Positions 48,625-57,272 of a DNA stretch of 64,000 bases are shown here, one piece after another (positions within the stretch are counted from its first letter, which is position 1; each line of letters opens with the position of its first letter). The translations under genes and the position numbers were made by a program. The notes beneath the pieces were generated by a model, which searched no databases, was not told where the DNA came from, and saw only the letters and a list, made by a program, of their open reading frames with translations. Origin of the DNA: Anaerostipes sp. GTDB taxonomy: Bacteria; Bacillota; Clostridia; Lachnospirales; Lachnospiraceae. Location: positions 62,001-126,000 of the forward strand of contig JAQWFL010000001.1 of assembly GCA_028704435.1 (NCBI GenBank), written 5' to 3'.

Positions 48625-48653
48625 ATTATACCACCAATACATTGAAACTTCAA
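48625..48653 (-). promoter_or_regulatory. promoter of the putative repair operon
   Basis: On the minus strand TTGAAG (48653-48648), 17-bp spacer, TATAAT (48630-48625). Confidence 0.75.
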
Positions 48654-48671
48654 GGAGAGAAAGAAAATTAT

Positions 48672-48700
48672 TTGACAAAGGAACTATTTGTAATTATAAT
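48672..48700 (+). promoter_or_regulatory. strong promoter of the mgtE leader transcript
   Basis: Consensus TTGACA (48672-48677), 17-bp spacer, TATAAT (48695-48700), back to back with the minus-strand promoter. It starts a leader of about 300 bases before mgtE. Confidence 0.85.
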
Positions 48701-48749
48701 GACCTAGAAGTTTAGAAATTATGCGAAAGAGAAAGTAAAGGTGAGATAG

Positions 48750-48878
48750 ATGGACGAAGGAAGTCAAAGTCCGAGTCAGAACAGACTGGAACGTTTCATA
48801 AGAGAAGAATTAAAGTCTGTATCTATATGGATTCTGGAAGTCTTTTATCATCGGACTTTCTTAGTGCAAGATTTATGA
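48750..48878 (+). CDS. possible leader peptide (42 aa) upstream of mgtE
   Basis: ATG 48750 with AAAGGTGAG upstream opens a 42-codon frame (begins MDEGSQSPSQ, ends FLVQDL). It coincides with nested RNA stems: AAAGTCCGA (48766-48774) with TCGGACTTT (48851-48859), and inside it ACAGACT (48781-48787) with AGTCTGT (48814-48820). Translation would melt these stems. Coding status is unproven; it may be purely an RNA element. Confidence 0.3.
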   Translation: MDEGSQSPSQNRLERFIREELKSVSIWILEVFYHRTFLVQDL

Positions 48879-48927
48879 TAGTATAGACAATGGTTTATCG
48901 ATTGTGAAAACTTTACGTTATTGTTCC

Positions 48928-48955
48928 CGTCTGGTTATAAACTAGGCGTTTTTTT
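48928..48955 (+). terminator. terminator/attenuator before mgtE
   Basis: CGTCTGGTT (48928-48936) pairs with AACTAGGCG (48940-48948) with two G-U pairs, followed by TTTTTTT. It stands between the leader promoter and mgtE, so readthrough must be regulated or mgtE has a further promoter. Confidence 0.8.
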
Positions 48956-49001
48956 AATGCCTAATTACTGAAAACATGAGATATGGCAGGAGGGTTTTAC
49001 A

Positions 49002-50414
49002 ATGGATGAAAAAGAATTAAAGATAAAACAAATTCCTAAGAAACCAGATTATGATCAAGAATTAATTCGGATTATTCGAAGTGGAAAATCAGACGAAGAA
49101 TTAAGAGATAAGATTAGTGATTACCATGAAAATGATTTGGCGGAAGGGTTAGAGCAGCTAACAAGAGAAGAAAGACAAAGATTATATACAATTCTAGATG
49201 ATGAGACAATTGCAGAACTTTTTACCTATTTAGAAGATGTAGGGTTGTATATAGAAGAATTAGAAGATAAAAAAGCTGTAGATATTTTAAAATATATGGA
49301 TTCTGATGAAATTGTGGATATTTTTGATGAATTAGAGCCAGAGAAGGCAGAACATTTATTTGATTTATTAGATGCAGAGACAAAACAGGATATTGAACTT
49401 CTACATTCTTATACAGAAGATGAGATTGGTAGTGTTATGACTACGAACTTTATTGCAATATTAAATACATGTACTGTAAGACAAGCTATGAAAGCATTAA
49501 TTAAAGAAGCAGCAGATCACGATAATATTTCAACTATTTATGTGGTGGATCGATGGAAAAGATTTTGTGGTGCCATGGATTTGACAGATTTGATTCGTGC
49601 AAGAGAACATGATGATTTAGATTCTCTTGTAACAACATCTTATCCATATGTATATGCAAAAGAACAGATAGACGATTGTATTGAATCAATTAAAGACTAT
49701 TCTGAGGATTCTATTCCAGTCTTGAATCCACACAAAAAACTTCTTGGGGTCATTACTGCTCAGGATTTAGTTGAAGTGGTAGACCGTGAGATGGGAGAAG
49801 ATTATGCAAAATTAGCTGGTTTAACGGCAGAAGAAGATTTGCAGGAAACCTTGCTTGAGAGTATGAAAAAGAGAGTTCCATGGTTAGTATTGCTACTATT
49901 TCTAGGGTTCATTGTATCCTCTGTCGTTGGAATGTTTGAGACAGTCGTTGCAAAGCTTACCTTAGTTATCTGCTTCCAGTCTATGATTCTTGATATGGCA
50001 GGAAATGTAGGAACCCAGTCACTAGCTGTGACCATTAGAGTTTTAATGGACGAGGATTTGACCCCAGGGGAGAAAATTCATTTAGTTTTTAAAGAGATGA
50101 AAGTAGGATTTTCTAATGGAATGCTATTAGGAAGTTTGTCATTTATATTTATTGGATTGTATATTCACTTTTTCAAGGGACAGACACTGTTAATGTCCTT
50201 TGAAATATCTATCTGTATTGCAGTGGCGCTTATGTTAGCAATGTTGATTTCCAGTTTTACAGGAACTACAATTCCAATGTTTTTTAAGAAAATTAAAATA
50301 GATCCAGCTGTGGCTTCTGGTCCGTTGATTACTACAATTAATGACTTGGTAGCAGTAGTAACCTATTATGGTTTGACATGGATTTTCTTGATTAATTTCT
50401 TACACTTAGGTTAA
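49002..50414 (+). CDS. mgtE: magnesium transporter MgtE
   Basis: 470-residue Mg2+ channel/transporter of the inner membrane. Order: acidic cytosolic N domain (about 45-145), two CBS domains (about 150-275, with DRWKRFCGAMDLTDLIRA and SIPVLNPHKKLLGVITAQDL), a connecting helix, then five membrane helices with the pore segment around DMAGNVGTQSLAVTIR. The N and CBS domains close the pore when Mg2+ is high. No canonical M-box riboswitch is seen; the leader has a different structure. GGAGG before ATG 49002. Confidence 0.95.
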   Translation: MDEKELKIKQIPKKPDYDQELIRIIRSGKSDEELRDKISDYHENDLAEGLEQLTREERQRLYTILDDETIAELFTYLEDVGLYIEELEDKKAVDILKYMDSDEIVDIFDELEPEKAEHLFDLLDAETKQDIELLHSYTEDEIGSVMTTNFIAILNTCTVRQAMKALIKEAADHDNISTIYVVDRWKRFCGAMDLTDLIRAREHDDLDSLVTTSYPYVYAKEQIDDCIESIKDYSEDSIPVLNPHKKLLGVITAQDLVEVVDREMGEDYAKLAGLTAEEDLQETLLESMKKRVPWLVLLLFLGFIVSSVVGMFETVVAKLTLVICFQSMILDMAGNVGTQSLAVTIRVLMDEDLTPGEKIHLVFKEMKVGFSNGMLLGSLSFIFIGLYIHFFKGQTLLMSFEISICIAVALMLAMLISSFTGTTIPMFFKKIKIDPAVASGPLITTINDLVAVVTYYGLTWIFLINFLHLG

Positions 50415-50426
50415 TTGAAATAGAGT

Positions 50427-50470
50427 AAAAAGCAAGGGTTTTAAGAGTACTAAAACCCTTGCTTTTTTAA
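50427..50470 (+). terminator. terminator of mgtE
   Basis: A stem of about 17 bp with arms AAAAGCAAGGGTTTTA and TAAAACCCTTGCTTTT around a short loop, then T. Confidence 0.92.
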
Positions 50471-50592
50471 CGTTTCCTTCCTTGTATTAGACTTAAAATA
50501 AGAGTACAATAGTAGTATAAGACATGATACGTGACAAGCATGTAGCATCAGAGAAGAACGGAAAAAAACAATTGAATAAAGGAGGTATTTAG

Positions 50593-51393
50593 ATGGAACT
50601 TCAGAAATTACACTATGATGTAGCAGATGGAATTGCCACAATCACCATGGATTACCCAAAGAATTTGAATGCAATTGACGAACGAATGGCGGACGAATTA
50701 AGCTATGTGGTAGAGAAGGCAGAACATGATCCAGAAGCACGAGTGGTTGTCATCAAAGGAACCCCAAAAGCATTCTCAGCAGGTGGAGATATTGGGTATT
50801 TTTATGACCTAATCAAAGCAGGTGGAACCATTGACATGGATGGACTCATTGGAAAGGTCGGAAAAGTTACCAATGGATTAAAGTCTATGAGTAAGCTAGT
50901 AATTGCATCGGTGAGTGGAGCAGCAGCGGGAGCTGGATTCAGTCTTGCGCTTTCGGCTGATTTTATCATTGCGTCGGACAATACTAAGTTTATTATGGCA
51001 TTTGTAAACATAGGATTAGTTCCTGATACGGGAGGAGCCTATCTACTTGCAAAGGAAATTGGTGAGAAGAGAGCCATGGAACTTTGTGCTACAGGACGTT
51101 CAGTAGGAGCAGAAGAGGCAAAGGAGCTTGGTTTTGTGTATAAAGTTGTACCAAAAGAAGAACTTGATGAAGCAGTGGCTAAATTTGCAAAGAAATTAGC
51201 AGCAGGACCACAAATATCTTACAAGGATATCAAAAAGCAAATTTATACTGCGTCTTTTGCGTCTGCCAATTACGAAACATATCTAAATGATGTAGAAGTG
51301 CCAACCCAGCATGAATGCTCAAATACAGAAGATTTTAAAGAAGGTTGCTCTGCATTTATGGAAAAACGGAAACCTGAATTCAAAGGAAAATAA
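50593..51393 (+). CDS. enoyl-CoA hydratase/isomerase family protein
   Basis: 266-residue crotonase-fold protein. The N-terminal part has FSAGGDIGYF (oxyanion hole and CoA site) and the second oxyanion segment ASVSGAAAGAGFSLALSADF. The position equivalent to catalytic Glu144 lies in a VNIGLVPDTGGAY segment where the family usually has a Glu or Asp; here only the Asp is present, so an isomerase-like or ring-cleaving variant is possible. It is followed 30 bp later by a two-subunit CoA-transferase, suggesting one pathway. AAAGGAGG ribosome site. Confidence 0.88.
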   Translation: MELQKLHYDVADGIATITMDYPKNLNAIDERMADELSYVVEKAEHDPEARVVVIKGTPKAFSAGGDIGYFYDLIKAGGTIDMDGLIGKVGKVTNGLKSMSKLVIASVSGAAAGAGFSLALSADFIIASDNTKFIMAFVNIGLVPDTGGAYLLAKEIGEKRAMELCATGRSVGAEEAKELGFVYKVVPKEELDEAVAKFAKKLAAGPQISYKDIKKQIYTASFASANYETYLNDVEVPTQHECSNTEDFKEGCSAFMEKRKPEFKGK

Positions 51394-51423
51394 AATATTT
51401 TCAAAAGAAAGGGGGCAGTTAAT

Positions 51424-52152
51424 TTGAAATCAAAAGTTGTGACAAAAGAGGAAGCAGTAAAGTGTTTTCAAGACAATCAGACTATTATGTTTGGAGATTG
51501 GCATGGAGAACTTTCAGCAGAAGAAATTATAACTGGTGTTCTGGATAAAGGTGTAAAGAATCTTACAGCAATTGCTGTGTCTGGAGGCATGGCAGATCAG
51601 GGACTTGGTCGGTTAATTAGCAATCATCAGATAAGTAAATTATTGACTACTCATATTGGATTAAATCCGGTAGCAAAGGATCAAATGCTTGCGGGAGAGC
51701 TTGAAATTGAGTTTATTCCTCAGGGAACATTTGCAGAGAGAATTCGTTGCGGAGGAGCAGGACTTGGTGGATGCTTAACACCAACAGGAGTGGGAACTCA
51801 GGTGGAAGAAGGAAAGCAAAAATTAACCATTCAGGGAAAAGAATATCTTTTGGAATTACCACTACACGCAGATATTGCATTAATAAAAGCATGGAAAGCT
51901 GACACTGCTGGAAATATTGCATTTCGCTATACAGGAAGAGCAACCAACAGCTATATGGCATTTGCTGCTGATACAGTAATTGTGGAAGTAGAAGAGATCG
52001 TTGAAGTTGGGGAACTTGGTCCACAGGAAATAGATGTTGCAGCACCAATTATTGATATGGTGTATGAGCGAACTGGTGAAAAAAGACCAATTTGTCCAAT
52101 GTGGCAGCGTGCAAAAGCCAAGGCAGAAGCACAAGCAAAAGGAGGTGAGTAG
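51424..52152 (+). CDS. CoA-transferase subunit A
   Basis: 242-residue alpha subunit of a family I 3-oxoacid/butyrate-acetoacetate CoA-transferase. Shows the glycine-rich GGAGLGGCLTPTGVGTQVEEGK region and AFRYTGRATNSYMAFAAD. It swaps CoA between acyl-CoA and a free acid together with subunit B. Begins with TTG at 51424 behind AAAGGGGG. The C-terminus is Lys/Ala-rich. Substrates are uncertain: acetoacetate/butyrate or a branched or hydroxy acid given the adjacent crotonase. Confidence 0.88.
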   Translation: MKSKVVTKEEAVKCFQDNQTIMFGDWHGELSAEEIITGVLDKGVKNLTAIAVSGGMADQGLGRLISNHQISKLLTTHIGLNPVAKDQMLAGELEIEFIPQGTFAERIRCGGAGLGGCLTPTGVGTQVEEGKQKLTIQGKEYLLELPLHADIALIKAWKADTAGNIAFRYTGRATNSYMAFAADTVIVEVEEIVEVGELGPQEIDVAAPIIDMVYERTGEKRPICPMWQRAKAKAEAQAKGGE

Positions 52153-52153
52153 C

Positions 52154-52813
52154 ATGGCAGGACTTACAGGACGTGCGTTGATTGCATCTCGCTGTGCAAA
52201 ATTCTTTAAAGATGGAGACTTTGTCAATCTTGGAATTGGCGTACCTATGATGTGTGTAAACTATTTACCCGAAGGCGTTGATCTTTGGTTAGAGGCAGAG
52301 ATTGGAATTGTGGGCTGTGGTGCTTCTCCATCGTGGGATGATGCAGACCCTGATATTATAGACGCTGGAGGACAGCCGGCATCTATCATTAAAGGTGGAA
52401 GTGTATGTGATCATGCGACTTCGTTTGCATTTATTCGAGGTGGTCATGTAGATGCAACAGTTCTTGGAACTTTACAGGTTGACCAGGAAGGAAACATTGC
52501 AAACTGGACGATTCCAGGAAAATTAGTACCAGGGATGGGAGGAGCTATGGATCTTTGCGCTGGTGTTAAGAAGATTATCGTTGCCACCGATCATTGTGAG
52601 AGAAGTGGTGCTTCTAAAATCTTAAAGAAATGTACCCTTCCTTTGACAGGAGCAAATTGTGTTACAGATATAGTCACTGAACGATGCTATTTGGAGGTGA
52701 CACCAGAAGGATTGGTACTCCGAGAGATTGCAAAAGGGTATACTGTAGATGATATCTTGGCATGTACAGATGCAGATGTGATAGTACCAGATGAAATTGG
52801 AGTTATGAATTAG
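52154..52813 (+). CDS. CoA-transferase subunit B
   Basis: 219-residue beta subunit. VNLGIGVPMMCVNYLPEG and LEAEIGIVGCG hold the nucleophile region; the catalytic Glu of the usual S-E-N-G motif is retained in A-E-I-G although the neighbours differ. IIKGGSVCDHATSFAFIRGGHVD and WTIPGKLVPGMGGAMDL are family blocks. ATG 52154 is right after the subunit A stop, with GGAGGTGAG upstream; an open frame extends to 52034. Ends the operon before a bidirectional terminator. Confidence 0.9.
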   Translation: MAGLTGRALIASRCAKFFKDGDFVNLGIGVPMMCVNYLPEGVDLWLEAEIGIVGCGASPSWDDADPDIIDAGGQPASIIKGGSVCDHATSFAFIRGGHVDATVLGTLQVDQEGNIANWTIPGKLVPGMGGAMDLCAGVKKIIVATDHCERSGASKILKKCTLPLTGANCVTDIVTERCYLEVTPEGLVLREIAKGYTVDDILACTDADVIVPDEIGVMN

Positions 52814-52837
52814 TGGGGCAAAATAAATTTTGACATT

Positions 52838-52869
52838 AAAAAAACCAACGTGAAAACGTTGGTTTTTTT
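52838..52869. terminator. bidirectional terminator
   Basis: AAAAAAACCAACG (52838-52850) pairs with CGTTGGTTTTTTT (52857-52869). Serves the CoA-transferase operon on the plus strand and tRNA-Leu on the minus strand. Confidence 0.93.
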
Positions 52870-52871
52870 AG

Positions 52872-52955
52872 TGCCGAAAGTGGGACTCGAACCCACACGC
52901 CCGCAAGGACAACAGATTTTGAGTCTGTCTCGTCTGCCAGTTCCGACATTTCGGC
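52872..52955 (-). tRNA. tRNA-Leu (anticodon CAA)
   Basis: 84 bases encoded on the minus strand: acceptor GCCGAAA with TTTCGGCA, D-arm, anticodon stem ACAGA/TCTGT with loop CTCAAAA (anticodon CAA, reads UUG), a long class II variable arm, and GGTTCGAGTCCC T-arm. No CCA is encoded beyond the discriminator A. Confidence 0.96.
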
Positions 52956-52977
52956 TTGTTTCGTATCGAACTTTGAT

Positions 52978-53007
52978 ATAATATCATTAAATAGATAGCT
53001 TTGTCAA
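52978..53007 (-). promoter_or_regulatory. promoter of tRNA-Leu
   Basis: On the minus strand TTGACA (53007-53002), 18-bp spacer, TATTAT (52983-52978). Confidence 0.75.
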
Positions 53008-53071
53008 CCTTTTTTGTTTAATGTTGAATATATTAAATTAAATAATAAGATTTTGGAGATGAAGGTTCAAA

Positions 53072-53347
53072 ATGAATGTAACAGAATTATTGACAGATTA
53101 TATAAGTATTATTGTATTAGGGATTTGTTTGATTGTAGGATATATTATCAAGCAATGGATTCCAGATGTGAACAATAAGGTGATTCCCACAGTGGTTGCG
53201 ATTCTTGGCTGTATTATCAATGTATGGCTTAATGAATGGACGCTGAATCCAGCAATTATTTTAGGAGGACTCATAAGTGGTTTGGCCTCCACAGGATTTC
53301 ATCAGATGTTGAAACAGCTTATATCTCATGATGCATGTGACCATTGA
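53072..53347 (+). CDS. phage-holin-family small membrane protein
   Basis: 91 residues. Two or three membrane helices (IISIIVLGICLIVGYII, VIPTVVAILGCIINVWL and AIILGGLISGLASTGFHQML) in the arrangement of the phage_holin family. Holins make membrane pores for endolysins, but this copy has no endolysin or phage gene around it, and sits between a tRNA gene and an Rrf2 regulator. It may be a prophage remnant or a domesticated protein. The ATG at 53072 is preceded by GGAGATGAAGG. Confidence 0.75.
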   Translation: MNVTELLTDYISIIVLGICLIVGYIIKQWIPDVNNKVIPTVVAILGCIINVWLNEWTLNPAIILGGLISGLASTGFHQMLKQLISHDACDH

Positions 53348-53372
53348 CAAATTTCTGGTTTTTGCGTAATAT
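53344..53372 (+). promoter_or_regulatory. promoter of the Rrf2 gene
   Basis: TTGACA (53344-53349, overlapping the stop codon of the holin-like gene), 17-bp spacer, TAATAT (53367-53372). Confidence 0.7.
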
Positions 53373-53416
53373 AAAAACATACTTAAAGGATAGGAATATA
53401 GGGAAAGGATTTGTGA

Positions 53417-53854
53417 ATGAAGATATCAACAAAGGGAAGATATGCAGTAAGACTTATGTATGACTTGGCATTAAATGACACGGGAGAGTGGATTTCACTA
53501 AAGGATGTATCAAAGAGACAGGGCATTTCTATGAAGTATTTAGAACAGATTATCAGGTTGTTAAGTATTTCTGGTTACTTGAAAAGTCTGCGTGGACCAA
53601 GGGGTGGATATCAGTTAGCGAAAAAGCCAGCAGAGTATACAGTTGGAGATATTTTAAAGATTACAGAAGGAAGTATGGTTCCCGTGGCATGTTTAGAGGA
53701 TAAACCCAATGCTTGTGAACGATATGGAGAGTGTCCAACTATATTTGTATGGGAAGGACTTGACAAAGTCGTGAGTGAATATTTAAATAGTGTTACGTTA
53801 GAAGATATTGTGGAGAGAGCAAAGAAGAATCAAAGCAATGATTTTGTTATATAA
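53417..53854 (+). CDS. Rrf2-family transcriptional regulator
   Basis: 145 residues. Winged HTH at the N-terminus (KISTKGRYAVRLMYDLA, SMKYLEQIIRLL, LRGPRGGYQL) and three cysteines in CLEDKPNACERYGECP, the spacing of IscR-like Rrf2 proteins that bind an Fe-S cluster. It probably senses iron-sulfur or redox state. The usual iscS/iscU neighbours are absent, so its targets are unknown. GGGAAAGGA ribosome site. Confidence 0.9.
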   Translation: MKISTKGRYAVRLMYDLALNDTGEWISLKDVSKRQGISMKYLEQIIRLLSISGYLKSLRGPRGGYQLAKKPAEYTVGDILKITEGSMVPVACLEDKPNACERYGECPTIFVWEGLDKVVSEYLNSVTLEDIVERAKKNQSNDFVI

Positions 53855-53972
53855 CAATTGATTCCAGTGGTGAAAGACTGCCACTGGAATTTCTTTTATG
53901 CTCGTTTCTTTTGGAAACACATTATGGTATGATGGTAAAAGATAAAATTAAAAATAGATGAGGAGTAGAATC

Positions 53973-56603
53973 ATGAATAAATTATTATTAATAGATGGAC
54001 ACAGTATTTTAAACCGAGCATTTTATGGATTGCCAGATATGACCAATAGTCAGGGACTTCATACCAATGCAATTCTTGGATTTTTAAATATGATGTTTAA
54101 ATTTATAGAGGAAGAGCAACCCACTCATTTTGCAGTGGCATTTGATTTAAGTGCACCAACCTTTCGGCATAAGATGTTTGAAGAATACAAAGGGACAAGA
54201 AAAGGAATGCCAGATGAATTAAGAGAGCAGGTTCCAGTGATTAAAGAGGTCCTTCAGGCAATGAATATTCCGCTGATGATGGAAGAAGGATTTGAGGCGG
54301 ATGACTTGCTTGGAAGTATGTCAGTGCTTGGAGAGAAAGAAGGATATGAAGTTCGCATTATCTCTGGGGATCGTGATTTACTTCAGCTTGCAACTAAGCA
54401 TGTACAAATCCGAATTCCAAAGACTAAGCGTGGCGGCACCGAGGTGGAAGATTATTTTGCAGACGATGTATTGGCAGCATATGAGGTTACTCCAAAGGAA
54501 TTTATTGATGTGAAAGCATTGATGGGCGATGCTTCTGACAATATTCCTGGAATTCCTGGAATTGGTGAAAAGACAGCAACCAAATTAATTAAGGAATATA
54601 AGACCATTGAGAATGCAAGGGAACATATTGAGGATGTAAAACCAAACCGTGCCAAGAATAATCTGGAAGAATATTACGAGCAGGGACTTATGAGTAAGGA
54701 ACTGGCAACCATTAAACTTGACTGTCCACTTGATTTAACATTTGAAGATGCCCTGTTTGAAGATGTTTATACAAAAGAAGCTTATGACCTTTTGAAAAAT
54801 CTAGAATTTAAGACTATTTTAAAGCGATTTGAAGGCGTTGCAGAAGAAGATTTAGTGTTGGAAATTCATGAGATTACAGATTTATCTGAGGCAGATGATG
54901 TATTTGTCAAAGGGGCGAAGGAAAAGGAAGTTGGAATTGCAATTTATACCAATGAAGATGATGTATGGATTGCAATGTCTTATGAAGATAAGAAGATTGA
55001 TTTACTTCACAATGAAGGATTTATTTCTGCAGATTATCTCTATGAAAAGGTAAGTGGACTCTATCATGAAGGAAAGAAGATTTCTATGATGGGAATCAAA
55101 GATTATCTTGGAAAACTGCATTTGAGTGAAGAGCAAACATCCATTTTTGACGTGTCCTTAGCCGCATATCTTGTAAATCCGCTAAAGAGTACCTATGATT
55201 ATGATGATATTGCAAGAGATTATTTGTCATTGATGCTGCCTTCTAGAAAGGAACTGTTAGAGAAGAAAAAGAGCGTATTTGAAGACGGAGAACTCATAGA
55301 AGCAGGTAAGAAAATTATAGGATTTGACGCCTATGTAGCAAGATGTGCTATTGATCCTTTAGCAAATAAATTAGATGAACTAAATATGCTGAATTTATAT
55401 GAGGAAGTTGAACTTCCAACTACTTTTGTACTTCATGAGATGCAAGTTCGTGGAATCAGAGTAGATAAAGAGGCATTAAAGGAATATGGAAGTCAGCTAG
55501 TTGGACGTATTGACCAATTACAAAAGCTTGTTTACGAAGAAGCAGGGGAAGAGTTTAATATTAATTCCCCAAAACAGTTAGGAGTCATTCTTTTTGAACA
55601 CATGGGATTAAAAGGTGGAAAGAAGACCAAAACTGGATATTCTACCAGCGTAGATGTATTGGAAAAACTAGAAGGAAAATATCCAATTGTAGCTTATGTA
55701 TTAGAATACCGCCAGCTTACAAAACTAAAATCAACCTACGCAGATGGACTTGCTAACTTTATTATGGAAGATAATCGAATTCATGGAAAGTTTAATCAGA
55801 CCATCACTGCAACTGGAAGAATCAGTTCTACAGAACCAAATCTTCAAAATATTCCAGCAAGAATGGAATTAGGACGTGCTATTAGAAAGGTATTTTTGCC
55901 AGAAGATGGGTATGTATTTTTAGATGCAGATTATTCTCAAATAGAACTTCGTGTAATGGCTCATTTATCAGGGGATGAGAATCTAATTGAATCTTATCAA
56001 AGAGAAGAAGACATTCATGCAAGAACTGCAGCAGATGTATTTAAAGTGCCAATGGAAGAAGTGACAAGTCTTCAAAGAAGAAATGCAAAGGCAGTCAACT
56101 TTGGAATTATATATGGACAAAGTGCATTTGGACTTAGCCAGGAACTAAAGATTACAAGAAAAGAAGCAAGTGAATATATTGCTACTTATTTTGAGACCTA
56201 TCCAAAGGTAAAAGAGTATTTAGATAGAGAAGTAGAAAAAGGAAAAGAGGATGGATTTGTAGAGACCATGTTCCATCGAATCAGACCGATTCCAGAATTA
56301 AAATCCAGCAATTTTATGCAGAGAAACTTTGGAGAACGTGTTGCCATGAATTCACCAATTCAAGGTGCTGCAGCTGATATTATTAAGATTGCCATGATTC
56401 GTGTAAATATGAGACTAAAAAAGTTAAATCTAAAATCTCGATTGATTTTACAAATTCACGATGAACTTTTAATTGAGACATGGAAAGAAGAATTAGATCA
56501 AGTGAAAGATATTTTAGTACAGGAGATGACCCATGCGGCACAGCTTCGTGTTCCTCTAAGCGTGGATGTGAATATAGGAGAGAACTGGTATGAAGCAAAA
56601 TAA
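53973..56603 (+). CDS. polA: DNA polymerase I
   Basis: 876 residues. The 5' nuclease domain (about 1-290, LLLIDGHS, AVAFDLSAPTFRHKMFEEYKGTR, GFEADDLLG, GDASDNIPGIPGIGEKTA) removes RNA primers. The middle 3'-5' exonuclease-like domain lacks the DxE metal site (VGIAIYTNEDD), so proofreading is probably lost, as in many Gram-positive Pol I. Polymerase motifs A (DYSQIELRVMAHLSGD), B (RRNAKAVNFGIIYG) and C (IHDELLIE) are intact. ATG 53973 follows ATGAGGAG; an in-frame ATG at 53958 is alternative. Overlaps coaE by 14 bp. Confidence 0.96.
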   Translation: MNKLLLIDGHSILNRAFYGLPDMTNSQGLHTNAILGFLNMMFKFIEEEQPTHFAVAFDLSAPTFRHKMFEEYKGTRKGMPDELREQVPVIKEVLQAMNIPLMMEEGFEADDLLGSMSVLGEKEGYEVRIISGDRDLLQLATKHVQIRIPKTKRGGTEVEDYFADDVLAAYEVTPKEFIDVKALMGDASDNIPGIPGIGEKTATKLIKEYKTIENAREHIEDVKPNRAKNNLEEYYEQGLMSKELATIKLDCPLDLTFEDALFEDVYTKEAYDLLKNLEFKTILKRFEGVAEEDLVLEIHEITDLSEADDVFVKGAKEKEVGIAIYTNEDDVWIAMSYEDKKIDLLHNEGFISADYLYEKVSGLYHEGKKISMMGIKDYLGKLHLSEEQTSIFDVSLAAYLVNPLKSTYDYDDIARDYLSLMLPSRKELLEKKKSVFEDGELIEAGKKIIGFDAYVARCAIDPLANKLDELNMLNLYEEVELPTTFVLHEMQVRGIRVDKEALKEYGSQLVGRIDQLQKLVYEEAGEEFNINSPKQLGVILFEHMGLKGGKKTKTGYSTSVDVLEKLEGKYPIVAYVLEYRQLTKLKSTYADGLANFIMEDNRIHGKFNQTITATGRISSTEPNLQNIPARMELGRAIRKVFLPEDGYVFLDADYSQIELRVMAHLSGDENLIESYQREEDIHARTAADVFKVPMEEVTSLQRRNAKAVNFGIIYGQSAFGLSQELKITRKEASEYIATYFETYPKVKEYLDREVEKGKEDGFVETMFHRIRPIPELKSSNFMQRNFGERVAMNSPIQGAAADIIKIAMIRVNMRLKKLNLKSRLILQIHDELLIETWKEELDQVKDILVQEMTHAAQLRVPLSVDVNIGENWYEAK

Positions 56604-57195
56604 AAAAATCATAGGAATTACAGGTGGGGTCGGTTCAGGGAAAAGCGAAGTTCTCCGCATTTTAAAGGAAGATTTTCAGGCAAAGATTATCATTGCAGAT
56701 CAGGTGGCCCATGATTTGATGGAACCTGGAAATGTAAATTACAAGGGAATTGTTGCAGAGTTTGGGACTGAGATTCTCTTAGAAGATAAGAAAATTAATC
56801 GAAAGGCATTAGGTCAGATTGTATTTCACAACAAAGAAAAGTTACAAAGGCTCAACGAACTCACGCATCCAAATGTAGATCGAAAAATACAGGAGATAAT
56901 GGAAGAGAAAACAGAAGAGGACTGTCACTTAGTTGTCTGTGAAGCCGCTATTTTAGTTGGAGCAGGATATGAGGCAATGTTTGATGAACTTTGGTATATA
57001 TTTACGAGAGAAGAAGTGAGACGGGAACGGCTGAGGGCTAGTCGAGGATACAGTGACGAGCAGATAGACGCTATGCTTTCCAATCAAACAAGTGAAGAGG
57101 AATTTAAACGAATTGCAGACGTGGTAATTGACAACTCAGATACACTTGAAAAGACGAAAGAACAGATCAGAAATAGAGTGCAGAAGGATTTGTGA
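56590..57195 (+). CDS. coaE: dephospho-CoA kinase
   Basis: Last enzyme of coenzyme A synthesis, phosphorylating dephospho-CoA with ATP. 201 residues with P-loop GITGGVGSGKS near the N-terminus and the family segments ADQVAHDLMEPG and LTHPNV. Starts inside the last codons of polA with GGAGAG just upstream, so translation is coupled; the polA-coaE pairing is common in Firmicutes. Confidence 0.95.
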   Translation: MKQNKKIIGITGGVGSGKSEVLRILKEDFQAKIIIADQVAHDLMEPGNVNYKGIVAEFGTEILLEDKKINRKALGQIVFHNKEKLQRLNELTHPNVDRKIQEIMEEKTEEDCHLVVCEAAILVGAGYEAMFDELWYIFTREEVRRERLRASRGYSDEQIDAMLSNQTSEEEFKRIADVVIDNSDTLEKTKEQIRNRVQKDL

Positions 57196-57272
57196 AAAAA
57201 ACAGTCCACAAACATCAAACCTTGTGCTATAATGTCAAATAAGATTGTGCAATGACAGGAAACGAGGATATG

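Noticed and set aside
48707-49001. M-box (ykoK) magnesium riboswitch before mgtE.
   Set aside because: The conserved M-box core elements are not visible; the leader has a different nested-stem layout.
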